A DNA stretch of 64,000 nucleotides. It comes from Marinobacter pelagius. GTDB taxonomy: Bacteria > Pseudomonadota > Gammaproteobacteria > Pseudomonadales > Oleiphilaceae. Location of the stretch: assembly GCF_003315345.1 (NCBI RefSeq), contig NZ_QNRO01000005.1, positions 62,001 to 126,000 of the forward strand, in the 5' to 3' direction. The notes beneath the pieces are model-generated. The model saw nothing but the letters and a program-made list of their open reading frames with translations, made no database searches and was not told where the DNA came from. A program made the position numbers and the translations under genes. This document shows, one piece after another, positions 8,874-17,046 of this stretch. Position 1 is the first letter of the stretch. Each line of letters begins with the position of its first letter.

Positions 8874-10244
8874 TTAGCCCCCCTGACGTTGTCTGTTTGT
8901 TTGGTCTGAAGCGCCGGTCGCCTGGCGGCGTGCTGCCAGCTCCCGGTTCGCCAGTGTTTCAGCCGCCTGCTCCAGCGCCCTGGGCATCTGGGGCACCATC
9001 TCTACCAGGAGCTCTCTTGCTCTTGGCAAACCGGCATCGGTGGCAAGCAGGGCGAAGGACCAGGCGTAGAGCTTGTTGACCTCGATGCCCTTGCCTTCCC
9101 AGTACATCTCCGCAAGCAGGTAATCTGCCTTGGGGTACCCGCGCCGGGCCGCCTTGAGCAGGTGATCCCTGGCCTTGCGCGGTTCCGGCTCGCCCAGGTA
9201 GCCGCGCTTGTAGATCCGCCCCAGCAGGTAGTCGGCCGAGGGATATTTCTTGCTGGCTTCGCGGGCATACTCGATGGCCTTGCGGGCATCGATCGGGACA
9301 ATGCGTCCCCGCTCATACAGCCGGGCCAGGGTGAGGGAGGCCTTCAGGTCCCCCTGGCTGCGGGACGTTTCCAGCAGCCGGATGACTTCCTCCGCGTCCG
9401 CCAGATAGGTGTTGTCCATGATCAGGCGCGCCCGGCCGGTGATGGCCGGCACATAGTCGGGAATAAGCAGTTGGTAAAGCTCGTTTGTGACGGCGACTTG
9501 CTTCGCTGGTGATTCCTCGTCCGATAGCCAGCGGGCAAACAGGTACAGGTCACGGTCGTCGATCTTGCCCTGTTTCCAGGCCTTACGGGCCCTGGCCACC
9601 AGTGCGTTGAAGCGGTCGGTGTGTCCGTCCGCCAGGTAGACCCGGGCGAGGATCACCAGGCAATCCGGATGGGATACGGCGATCGGCTCGCACAGGGAAA
9701 CGATTTCACCGGCCCGGGCTTGCAGCTGACCGTTCAGGATGTAATAGCGCGCCAAGGCAAGATCACCGGAGGGGTCGCCTTTCTGCCGTGCCCGCTGGAT
9801 CCACTGCATCGGGTCGGCCTTGGGGAACTCCTGCGGATGATCCAGGTAGAGCTCGATCAGCGGCATCAGCGCGCTGTCATCGCCTGCCGCCATGGCTTTT
9901 TTCAGGTAGAACTCGCCTTTGGCTCGCTGGCTGACGCTTTTGCCCTCGCGGGCATACAGCTTGCCCATCCGGCTCAGGGCCCGGTCGCTGCCTTGCTCGG
10001 CCGCAGCCTGGTACCAGTGCAGTGCCTTGCCAAAGGCCGCTTCGGAGTCCTCGTCGGAGTACAGGTCGCCGAGCTCCACCTGGGCGTCGGCAAGCCCGAA
10101 CTTTGCGAGTTTGGTCAGCTCCGCCCGGGCCGCGCCGAGGTTACCGGCGGCGGCCTCCTGCTCGGCGCGTTGCATGTCCGGGAGGCCGCTGCAACCGGCG
10201 ATTCCCATCAGCAGGAGCATGGCTGTGGATGCCTTGTGGATCAT
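8874..10244 (-). CDS. algK: Alginate secretion lipoprotein AlgK (TPR/Sel1 repeats)
   Basis: Outer-membrane lipoprotein with tetratricopeptide-like repeats that localises AlgE and bridges to Alg44/AlgX. 456 residues (P. aeruginosa 475). The lipobox IAGC gives Cys18 as the lipidated residue. Sel1-type repeats are easy to see, e.g. around LGDLYSDED..AFGKALHWYQAAAEQG, LARLYERGRIVPIDARKAIEYA and LLAEMYWEGKGIEVNK. The C-terminal 60 residues are Arg/Glu/Ala rich. It sits 14 bases after alg44 in the same direction. Confidence 0.92.
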   Translation of the reverse strand: MIHKASTAMLLLMGIAGCSGLPDMQRAEQEAAAGNLGAARAELTKLAKFGLADAQVELGDLYSDEDSEAAFGKALHWYQAAAEQGSDRALSRMGKLYAREGKSVSQRAKGEFYLKKAMAAGDDSALMPLIELYLDHPQEFPKADPMQWIQRARQKGDPSGDLALARYYILNGQLQARAGEIVSLCEPIAVSHPDCLVILARVYLADGHTDRFNALVARARKAWKQGKIDDRDLYLFARWLSDEESPAKQVAVTNELYQLLIPDYVPAITGRARLIMDNTYLADAEEVIRLLETSRSQGDLKASLTLARLYERGRIVPIDARKAIEYAREASKKYPSADYLLGRIYKRGYLGEPEPRKARDHLLKAARRGYPKADYLLAEMYWEGKGIEVNKLYAWSFALLATDAGLPRARELLVEMVPQMPRALEQAAETLANRELAARRQATGASDQTNRQRQGG

Positions 10245-10258
10245 GGCCTGGGCTCCAA

Positions 10259-11428
10259 TCAGTTGCCGGATACCCGGTCGACGATGCCGTCCAGGGCAGA
10301 CAGCTGGATGACATCAACGGTCACGCCGATGGGGCGGCCCACCGATTCAAGCGGCATGGGTTGCTCGGCCTGGATCAGGGCGTTGATCGCGGTGCCCGGC
10401 TGGTTGGGGGTCTCGGCGTCGACATAGAGTGATTCGATGGAGCCCCCGCGGGTCTCGCCACCGGCCAGGTGCAGGGTGACGCTCTGGCCCTCCTGCAGAT
10501 TTTCACCTTCGGTGAAATTGAACCGGGCGATGATGTGGGCAGAGGCGTCGGTCGGGACCAGCACCGCGATCTGTTCACCCTTGCTCATGTACTGGTCTTT
10601 GGCGGGCAGCAGGTTCAGCACCTTGCAGTCACACGGACTGGTCAGGGTGCCCCGGACGCTCTGGCCCAGGAGTTCCTCGATCTGCTCGACGGTGTAATTG
10701 CCGTTACCCACCAGTTCGTTGACGTAAGCCAGCATGGGCGCGTCGAACGTGGCAATGGGCTGGCCTGCTTCGACCTGATCACCGGGTTGGACCAGGGTGG
10801 TGACCTTGCCGTCCTTGGGCAGGCTGACCGGGATGTCCTCGGAGGCCACCATGGCGGTCTCCGCCTTGGTGACGAAGTAGATCTGCCAGAGCTGGTATCC
10901 GATGAAGGTAACGGCGATCAGGCCAATCCCCATCACCACCAGGCTCACGACCATCGCCCGGGCGCTGGCGAAGAACCCGAGGGCCTGACTGGACTTGCTC
11001 TTGCGCGCCTTGGTGAAGTTCTCCCGGGACAGGGTGTTGAGGACATCTCCGGCAGACACGATCTCACCACTGAGGAACGAGGTGATCAGGTAACGCAGGA
11101 CGGAAACCTCGCGCTGGCCCAGGTTCTGGAATTCACAGCCACAGCGGTCACTGTCGTGCCCGAGGTTCCTGGGCACGAATTCCACTTCCACCGCCATGTC
11201 CATGCCGTCCACCTTGAACACCAGCCGGCCGTTGTAGACCTTCCCGCGGCGCAGGGACTCATTGCCCAGGCGGATGCAGAAACCACCGGCAGACAGATCT
11301 TCCAGTGGAAAGCGCACGGGGGCGCCGTCGAGTTTCACGAAGAGTGTCGCCGGCATGCGGACCCGGGCGAACTGCCTCTGTGCTTCGGATTCGTGTACAA
11401 ACTGCGGTGCTATCGCTGCCGTGTTCAT
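10259..11428 (-). CDS. alg44: Alginate co-polymerase Alg44 (PilZ c-di-GMP receptor)
   Basis: Inner-membrane protein that switches on the Alg8 synthase when cyclic di-GMP binds its N-terminal PilZ domain; the periplasmic part resembles membrane-fusion proteins. 389 residues. PilZ signature residues are present: Arg18 and Arg22 (RxxxR) and Asp44-x-Ser46-x-x-Gly49. One transmembrane helix lies at about 160-185 (SLVVMGIGLIAVTFIGYQLW), followed by a lipoyl/barrel-sandwich-like domain. Polymerisation should therefore be controlled post-translationally by c-di-GMP. The start follows AAGGGTC; 62 bases separate it from alg8 and contain a 17-base motif shared with the algD upstream region. Confidence 0.95.
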   Translation of the reverse strand: MNTAAIAPQFVHESEAQRQFARVRMPATLFVKLDGAPVRFPLEDLSAGGFCIRLGNESLRRGKVYNGRLVFKVDGMDMAVEVEFVPRNLGHDSDRCGCEFQNLGQREVSVLRYLITSFLSGEIVSAGDVLNTLSRENFTKARKSKSSQALGFFASARAMVVSLVVMGIGLIAVTFIGYQLWQIYFVTKAETAMVASEDIPVSLPKDGKVTTLVQPGDQVEAGQPIATFDAPMLAYVNELVGNGNYTVEQIEELLGQSVRGTLTSPCDCKVLNLLPAKDQYMSKGEQIAVLVPTDASAHIIARFNFTEGENLQEGQSVTLHLAGGETRGGSIESLYVDAETPNQPGTAINALIQAEQPMPLESVGRPIGVTVDVIQLSALDGIVDRVSGN

Positions 11429-11462
11429 TACTTTGACCCTTGAATGTTGGCTGTTTTGTTAA

Positions 11463-11479
11463 TGCTTGATTCCCCGTGG
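11463..11479. repeat. 17-base motif, copy 1 (alg44/alg8 gap)
   Basis: TGCTTGATTCCCCGTGG occurs here in the 62-base gap between alg8 and alg44 and again, identical and in the same orientation, at 14732-14748 upstream of algD. Both copies are non-coding. The role is unknown; a regulator-binding site or RNA element is possible. Confidence 0.6.
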
Positions 11480-11490
11480 CGCGGTTGGCG

Positions 11491-12975
11491 TCACACGATG
11501 AACATGACGGTTGCCAGGAAGACGCTCGAGGCAGAGAACGTCATGATCCGGGATGACCAGCGGTTCATGCGCTGCTGGAACGAGGCCGAATCCGTGCTGT
11601 AACTGGTCTTCTGGCGTGTCCAGGACTGCCGGTCGAGCCGGAAGAACACATAGATCTTCATCAGCGACCCGAAGATCTGGTTGAAGTACAGGATCAGCGG
11701 GTAGGCCGGCCCCACCGGGTGCCCCGTGGCCACCAGCATGGCGCTCAGCACCAGGCGGGTAAGGCCGATCCAGAGCAGGTAGGCGATCAGGATCACGCCG
11801 GAGTATTTGATCGCTGCCACGATCGCGGCGGTCAGTCCCAGGATGCTGGTCCACATGGAGATCCTCTGATCCCAGAGCACGTACCAGGTGAACCACCCCA
11901 GGCGGCCCGGCCCCAGCTTGGTGGCCCGGCTGTTCTGGCGCAGGTTGTTGCCGTACCACCGGAACATGAGCTGCCTGGCCGAGCGGATGAAACTCGGATC
12001 AGGTGGATGCTCGACGGTGTGGATGGACGCATCGGGCACGTAGAAGGTGTCGTAGCCAAGGCGCATCATGCTGTACCAGCTGGACTTGTCGTCGCCGGTC
12101 AGGAACCGGAACTGGCCCAGCCGCCAGTGTTTGAGGGAGTCGTACTCCACGTCGGAGATGAACTCCGGACGGGTCACCACGCTGGCGCGGAAGACCGACA
12201 TCCGGCCGGTCAGCGTAAGGACGCGCCGGGCAAGCCCCATGGAGCACATGTTGATGTGCCGTTGAGCAAAGCGCAGCTTGTGCCACTCGGACATCATGTA
12301 GCTGCCCTTGACTTCGCAGAATTCGTTGGTGGTCAGTGCACCCACCCGCGGCATCAGCTTGAAAAAGGGGGCGGTCTTGCGCACGACACCCGAGTCCAGG
12401 ACGGTGTCGCCGTCGACCACCGCAACGATGGCGTTGTCATCGGGAATGGCGCGGGAAATGGCCCGGAAGCCATAAGCGAGGCCGTCGCGTTTACCGGTGC
12501 CGGGAATGCGGACCAGGTTCAGCTGGACCCGCTCCGGTGGGTTGAGCTTACGCCAGAGCGAGCGCATCAGCATTTCATCGGACAGTTCCACGATGGAGGC
12601 AACCACGGTGGTCGGCCAGCCACAGTCGATGGCTTCGCGGATGATGGATTCGTAAACCTGTGCGGTGGTGGCGGCGTCGATCCGGAAGCTGGTCACCATC
12701 AGGAAGACATGGGACGGCGCTCCCTCATCCCCCAGTTTCCGGGCCTTGCGACGCAGGATCGGGTAGGCGTGATGCAGGAAGTACATGCCCCGGACAAAAT
12801 GGGTGATGCCCACGGAGTAACGCCAGAGTCCGATGCCGCCGATCAGCAGGATGAAGTGGGCGCCGCCCGGGACAATGAACTCCCTGGGCAGGGCGACCGC
12901 TAGCGATCCCAAGGCCGCCAGGTACAGGCACCAGCCACCGGCACGGGAAAAAGGGTTGTCCGGAATCATCGACAT
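11491..12975 (-). CDS. alg8: Alginate polymerase Alg8 (GT2 glycosyltransferase)
   Basis: Inner-membrane processive family 2 glycosyltransferase that polymerises GDP-mannuronate. ATG 12975 is preferred over the upstream in-frame start at 13032: it has TGGAGAA upstream and gives 494 residues, the P. aeruginosa length. N-terminal transmembrane helices occupy about residues 10-60; the GT domain has the AVVDGDT (DxD) motif, TGDDKSSW and a QxxRW-like segment (RQLMFRW). C-terminal helices follow. It acts in complex with Alg44. The gap to algD is 78 bases and holds a GC-rich hairpin. Confidence 0.94.
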   Translation of the reverse strand: MSMIPDNPFSRAGGWCLYLAALGSLAVALPREFIVPGGAHFILLIGGIGLWRYSVGITHFVRGMYFLHHAYPILRRKARKLGDEGAPSHVFLMVTSFRIDAATTAQVYESIIREAIDCGWPTTVVASIVELSDEMLMRSLWRKLNPPERVQLNLVRIPGTGKRDGLAYGFRAISRAIPDDNAIVAVVDGDTVLDSGVVRKTAPFFKLMPRVGALTTNEFCEVKGSYMMSEWHKLRFAQRHINMCSMGLARRVLTLTGRMSVFRASVVTRPEFISDVEYDSLKHWRLGQFRFLTGDDKSSWYSMMRLGYDTFYVPDASIHTVEHPPDPSFIRSARQLMFRWYGNNLRQNSRATKLGPGRLGWFTWYVLWDQRISMWTSILGLTAAIVAAIKYSGVILIAYLLWIGLTRLVLSAMLVATGHPVGPAYPLILYFNQIFGSLMKIYVFFRLDRQSWTRQKTSYSTDSASFQQRMNRWSSRIMTFSASSVFLATVMFIV

Positions 12976-13020
12976 GGCCGAGGTTCTCCAGGGTTCATCA
13001 ATAAGGTCTGCTTGCAAGGA

Positions 13021-13046
13021 GCCCCGGCGCACTGGGGTGCCGGGGC
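13021..13046. other. GC-rich hairpin between algD and alg8
   Basis: GCCCCGGC (13021-13028) pairs perfectly with GCCGGGGC (13039-13046), giving an 8-bp stem and 10-base loop just after the algD stop. No U tract follows on the minus strand, so it may be a partial attenuator or an mRNA-stability element that protects algD message, not a full terminator. Confidence 0.45.
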
Positions 13047-13053
13047 GCGGGCG

Positions 13054-14364
13054 TTACCAACAGATGCCTTCGAGCACACCGTTGGTGGTGGTTTTCATGA
13101 AACCCACCAGGTCCACGACCCGTTTGCCTTCGGGCACTTCCGCGATGACGGTTTCAAACAATTCGTCGTTGTTGCCGACCACCAGTACATCCCCATGCTC
13201 GACCACGCCGCGCAGATCGCTGTCCATCAGGTTGGAGAGATGGGGAATCTTCTGGTTGATGTATTCCCGGTTGGCGCCGTGGGTGCGGGCATAATCCACG
13301 TTGCGGTCGAAGATCCGGAGGTCATAGCCCTTGCCGATAAGCAGCTCGGCCAGCTCCACCAGGGGGCTTTCCCTGAGGTCGTCGGTGTTGGCCTTGAAGC
13401 TCAGGCCCAGCATGCTGATCTTGCGGCGGCCGTAACCGGTCACGATGTTGAAGGCCTTGGCCACCTGCTCGTTGTTGCTGCTCATGATGGAGCTGAGCAG
13501 GGGATGTTTGACGTCCATCTGGTTGGCCCGGTAGGTCAGGGCGCGGACATCCTTGGGCAGACAGGAGCCGCCGAAGGCGAAGCCGGGGCGCATGTAATAG
13601 CGGGAGATGTTCAGCTTGTTGTCGAGGCACATCACGTCCATGACGTCCCGGCCGTCCACACCCATGGACTTGGCGATGTTGCCGATCTCGTTGGCAAAGC
13701 TGACCTTGGTGGCGTGCCAGACGTTGCAGGTGTACTTGATCATTTCCGCCACCTCGATGGGCTTGCGGATCAGCGGCGCATCCAGATCGCCATAGAGTTC
13801 CGCAAGCAGTTCACCGGAGCGGTTATCCAGCTGCCCGATCACGGTCATGGGCGGATGGTCGTAGTCCTTGATAGCCGTGCTTTCCCGGAGGAATTCCGGG
13901 TTCACGCAAACACCGAAATCCTGTCCGGCGATCTTGCCCGAGGCCTCCTGCAGGATCGGGATGACCACGTCCCGCACGGTGCCTGGCAGCACGGTGCTGC
14001 GAACCACCACCAGGTGCCAGCTGTCCTTCTCGCGCAACGCCATGCCGATGTCCCGGGAAACCTTCTCAACAAAGGTCAGATCCAGGTCGCCATTGGGCTT
14101 GCTCGGTGTGCCGACACAGATCATGGACATCTCGCTTTCCAGTACAGCGGTCATTCCCTCGGTGGTCCCTTTGATGCGGTGGGCGCGAACGCCGTCACCC
14201 AGCAACTCTTCAAGGCCCGGCTCAACGATCGGCGATTTGCCGCTGTTCACCAGTTCGATCTTGACCGGGGAAACGTCCACCCCGACCACCTCATGACCGC
14301 GACGGGCCAGACTCGCCGCACAAACGGCACCCACATAACCCAGACCAAATATGCTTACACGCAT
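13054..14364 (-). CDS. algD: GDP-mannose 6-dehydrogenase AlgD
   Basis: Cytoplasmic four-electron dehydrogenase making GDP-mannuronate, the committed step of alginate synthesis. 436 residues, identical in length to P. aeruginosa AlgD. The N-terminal Rossmann motif is GLGYVG (residues 7-12); the catalytic nucleophile is Cys268 within GGSCLPKD, again the same number as the known enzyme. First gene of the operon: upstream lies a 665-base gap, so the operon promoter should be there. Its substrate GDP-mannose needs AlgA/ManA-type enzymes that are not in this window. Confidence 0.96.
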   Translation of the reverse strand: MRVSIFGLGYVGAVCAASLARRGHEVVGVDVSPVKIELVNSGKSPIVEPGLEELLGDGVRAHRIKGTTEGMTAVLESEMSMICVGTPSKPNGDLDLTFVEKVSRDIGMALREKDSWHLVVVRSTVLPGTVRDVVIPILQEASGKIAGQDFGVCVNPEFLRESTAIKDYDHPPMTVIGQLDNRSGELLAELYGDLDAPLIRKPIEVAEMIKYTCNVWHATKVSFANEIGNIAKSMGVDGRDVMDVMCLDNKLNISRYYMRPGFAFGGSCLPKDVRALTYRANQMDVKHPLLSSIMSSNNEQVAKAFNIVTGYGRRKISMLGLSFKANTDDLRESPLVELAELLIGKGYDLRIFDRNVDYARTHGANREYINQKIPHLSNLMDSDLRGVVEHGDVLVVGNNDELFETVIAEVPEGKRVVDLVGFMKTTTNGVLEGICW

Positions 14365-14450
14365 GGTTTCCGCTCCCTTGTTGTTCCGGAAAGATGTGCC
14401 GGTGTTACCGGTTTCGATGTTGCTCTCCGAAAAACGTCAAAAAAATGGTG

Positions 14451-14478
14451 TTTCTGAGGTTGTCTGCCAAAGCCGTTC
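14451..14478 (-). promoter_or_regulatory. Weak AlgU/sigma-E-like promoter candidate for algD
   Basis: On the minus strand GAACGG (14478-14473) is followed after 15 bases by TCAGAAA (14457-14451). The AlgU consensus is GAACTT, 16-17 bases, TCtgA. The match is imperfect in the -35 and the spacer is short; it would give a leader of about 80 bases. Confidence 0.22.
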
Positions 14479-14731
14479 TGTCCTTGCTTCGTGTCTGCAA
14501 AAAAATGGTCCATCACCGCGCTGTGAATCAGTGCGAACACGACCGGTTTTCCTGCAGTCCTTTTGCTGTTTCGGGCTCTGGAAAAATTTCCTCCGGCGGC
14601 CCTGAAACAGTTTTAAAACGTACCGAAACAAATAATTAAATGCCTGTTACGCAATGATAATTTTGACTTGTCGGCTTGATTTACATGTATGGGATCTGGT
14701 GTGAATCCGGGATTGACAGGTGTGCGTCAAG

Positions 14732-14748
14732 TGCTTGATTCCCCGTGG
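14732..14748. repeat. 17-base motif, copy 2 (upstream of algD)
   Basis: Same 17 bases as at 11463-11479, about 370 bases upstream of the algD start. See the first copy for the sequence. Confidence 0.6.
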
Positions 14749-14980
14749 GAGCACCAGGCGGATCTGTCGTTTTCACAGGCAGGAATGGGCGACAAAAATT
14801 TGACGATGGTGATTTTGTAAATTCTGTTTATCTATTTTGGGGAGGGAAACTATTTCGAAAACGTCTTAAAAATAGTTCTTGTTACGGGAACTTTCTGAAC
14901 GATGTCCCGATTGTCATTTCCGGGATGGATCTTTTTTGAGGGCTCATCGTGTCCGCGCGCCGCCTTCCCGAAATTGGGGC

Positions 14981-15009
14981 TTGAATATTTCGAGCGCTCG
15001 TTCTATTTT
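14981..15009 (+). promoter_or_regulatory. Sigma-70-type promoter with internal palindrome, SDR operon
   Basis: TTGAAT (14981-14986) and TATTTT (15004-15009) are 17 bases apart, and the spacer contains the perfect 10-bp palindrome CGAGCGCTCG (14991-15000). Transcription would start near 15016, just before GGAGG (15018-15022) and ATG 15030. A repressor such as the TetR protein at 24831-25523 could block this promoter by binding the palindrome; that link is inference. Confidence 0.45.
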
Positions 15010-15029
15010 TGGGTTCCGGAGGTCGAGAT

Positions 15030-15830
15030 ATGAACAATTCCAATAACACGAACCCTGGCAATACAGACTGGTCCCTGCACGTTGGCGGCAAGACCGCACT
15101 GGTCACCGGCGCCGCTGGCGGTCTGGGCCACAGCTTTACCCAATGCCTGCTCGAAGCCGGCGCCACGGTCATCGTCAGTGGCCGCCGCCGCGAGGCGCTG
15201 GAGTCTCTGAAGAGCGATTTTCCCGAACATGCTGGCCGGATCCATGTGGTCACCATGGATGTCACCGACGAGGCAAGTGTCACCGAAGCCTTCGACACCA
15301 TGGCCGATGACGTCGGCATTCCGGATGTGGTGGTTTCCAATGCCGGTGTCGCCACCAGCAAAAAGGCGCTGGACCTGACTGGCTCCGACTGGGACCAGGT
15401 GGTCGACACCAATCTGAAGGGTTGCTGGCTGGTGGCCAATGAGGCCGCCCGTCGTCTGTCCGCCATCAACCGGGGCGGCAGCATCATCATGATTTCTTCC
15501 ATCCTGGGCCATCGGGTGGCCGGCAACGTGGCGCCCTACGCGGCGGCCAAGGCCGGTGTCGAGCAGCTGACCCGGGCACTGGCGCTGGAATGGGCCCGTT
15601 ATGGTATTCGCGTCAATGCCCTGGCTCCCGGCTACATCGAGACCGATCTGAACCGTGTTTTCTTCGCGACCGAGCCCGGCCAGAAAATGATTCGCCGTAT
15701 CCCCCAGCGCCGCCTCGGCCAGGCCGGGGATCTGAGCGGGCCATTGCTGCTGCTGGCCTCGGACCTTTCCGACTACATGACCGGCAGCACCCTCGTGGTG
15801 GATGGCGGCCATCTTCAATCCTCGCTGTAA
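15030..15830 (+). CDS. SDR oxidoreductase, LvaD-like position
   Basis: Cytoplasmic short-chain dehydrogenase/reductase, 266 residues from ATG 15030 (GGAGG 7 bases upstream; an in-frame upstream start at 15009 has no such site). Cofactor motif TGAAGGLG near residues 27-34, NAG motif (SNAGVA), catalytic Tyr170-x3-Lys174 (YAAAK) with the preceding ISS serine. First gene of a set matching the levulinate/4-hydroxyvalerate pathway, where LvaD reduces the 4-oxoacyl-CoA to a 4-hydroxyacyl-CoA. It could instead be a generic 3-oxoacyl reductase; the neighbourhood favours the first reading. Confidence 0.85.
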   Translation: MNNSNNTNPGNTDWSLHVGGKTALVTGAAGGLGHSFTQCLLEAGATVIVSGRRREALESLKSDFPEHAGRIHVVTMDVTDEASVTEAFDTMADDVGIPDVVVSNAGVATSKKALDLTGSDWDQVVDTNLKGCWLVANEAARRLSAINRGGSIIMISSILGHRVAGNVAPYAAAKAGVEQLTRALALEWARYGIRVNALAPGYIETDLNRVFFATEPGQKMIRRIPQRRLGQAGDLSGPLLLLASDLSDYMTGSTLVVDGGHLQSSL

Positions 15831-15840
15831 GGAGCAGGCT

Positions 15841-17046
15841 GTGGACTTCAATCTGGATCCCAGGAATGAATCGTACCGGAAACGCATCCGGGACTTTGTG
15901 GAACAGGAGCTTTTGCCGCTGGAGCAGAATCCGGACGCCTATGACGAGCATGAGAACATTGCGCCGGAATATCTGGAGCAGATGCGCGCCAAGGCCAAAC
16001 AGCAGGGCCTGTGGTGCCTGCAGATTCCCGAGCATCTCGGTGGCCAGGGGCTGGATATCTCCGGCATGGCGGCCTGCTACGAGGAAATGAACCGGTCCAT
16101 CTTCGGGCCAGTGGTGTTCAACTCCGCCGCACCCGATGACGGCAACATGATCGTGTTGGCCAAGGTGGCCACCGAGGCCCAGCAGGAGCGTTGGCTCAAG
16201 CCCATTGTGGAGGGCCGGGTCCGGTCGTCCTTCGCCATGACCGAGCCACCTCCCGGCTGCGGCTCGGACCCCGGCATGATGCAGACCACCGCTACCCGCA
16301 AGGGCGATCGCTGGGTCATCCATGGTCACAAGCATTACATCACCGGGGCCGGGGAAGCGTCCCATTTCATCCTGATTGCCCGTACCTCCGACGATACCCG
16401 CAAGGGGCTGAGCGCCTTCATGTTCCACAAGGACGATCCGGGCTGGGAAGTGGTGCGGCGTATTCCGATCATGGGGCCGGAGGAGCACGGCGGCCATTGC
16501 GAGATCCGTTTTGACGGCCTGGAGATTCCCGACGAGAACCGGCTGATGGAAGTGGGCGACGGCCTCAAGGTGACCCAGATCCGCCTGGGCACAGCCCGCC
16601 TGACCCACTGCATGCGCTGGCTGGGACTGGCCCGCCGTTCCCTGGAAATCGCCACCGACTATGTCGAGAAGCGCGAATCCTTCGGCCAGACCCTGGCCCA
16701 GCGTGAAGGTGTCCAGTGGCTGCTCGGTGAGGCCGCCATGGAAATCCAGATCGGCCGGCTGCTGACCATGCACGCCGCCTGGAAGCTGGACCAGGGCGAC
16801 TTTGCCCGCAAGGAAGTGTCCATGGCCAAGGTTGCGGTGGCGGATACCCTGCATAAAGCCGTCGATACGGCGATCCAGCTCTGTGGTGCCCGGGGTTATT
16901 CCAAGGATACACCGCTGGAGTGGATCTACCGCTATGCCCGCCAGGCCCGCCTGGTGGATGGCGCGTCGGAAGTGCACAAGATGGTGTTCTCCAAGCTGCT
17001 GCTGTCGGAGCGCACCGATTTCTGGCACTGGGGAGTGAAGCCCTGA
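15841..17046 (+). CDS. Acyl-CoA dehydrogenase, LvaC/ACAD11-like
   Basis: Flavoprotein of the acyl-CoA dehydrogenase family, 401 residues, starting at GTG 15841 with AAGGAG upstream. FAD/acyl-binding landmarks are present: AMTEPPPGCGSDP, WVIHGHKHYITGA and a C-terminal CGARGYSKDTPLEWIYRYARQARLVDGASEVHK. It overlaps the following kinase gene by one base (TGATG). In LvaC and in mammalian ACAD11 the ACAD acts on a 4-phosphoacyl-CoA made by a partnered APH-type kinase and ends with a 3-hydroxyacyl-CoA. The same pairing here supports that role; ordinary acyl-CoA dehydrogenation is the alternative. Confidence 0.88.
   Translation: MDFNLDPRNESYRKRIRDFVEQELLPLEQNPDAYDEHENIAPEYLEQMRAKAKQQGLWCLQIPEHLGGQGLDISGMAACYEEMNRSIFGPVVFNSAAPDDGNMIVLAKVATEAQQERWLKPIVEGRVRSSFAMTEPPPGCGSDPGMMQTTATRKGDRWVIHGHKHYITGAGEASHFILIARTSDDTRKGLSAFMFHKDDPGWEVVRRIPIMGPEEHGGHCEIRFDGLEIPDENRLMEVGDGLKVTQIRLGTARLTHCMRWLGLARRSLEIATDYVEKRESFGQTLAQREGVQWLLGEAAMEIQIGRLLTMHAAWKLDQGDFARKEVSMAKVAVADTLHKAVDTAIQLCGARGYSKDTPLEWIYRYARQARLVDGASEVHKMVFSKLLLSERTDFWHWGVKP

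Larger units (their letters stand above)
14365..15029. other. 665-base non-coding region between algD and the SDR gene
   Basis: This divergent gap is markedly more AT-rich than the genes around it and contains no convincing reading frame. It must hold the algD operon promoter (minus) and the SDR-operon promoter (plus). I see copy 2 of the 17-base motif (14732-14748), a weak sigma-E-like element for algD (14451-14478), several A/T runs, and a well-formed promoter with an internal palindrome at 14981-15009. Long upstream regions fit algD, which in Pseudomonas is controlled by several distant-binding regulators. Confidence 0.7.

Noticed and set aside
13012-14457. 481-codon plus-strand frame opposite algD
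   Set aside because: algD is certain (Cys268, exact length); the antisense frame lacks a ribosome site.
14888-14916. GAACTT on the plus strand as an AlgU promoter
   Set aside because: No TCtgA-type -10 at 16-17 bases, and it points away from algD towards the SDR gene.
15613-17028. 471-codon minus-strand frame opposite the acyl-CoA dehydrogenase
   Set aside because: Shadow of a gene with clear flavoprotein motifs.
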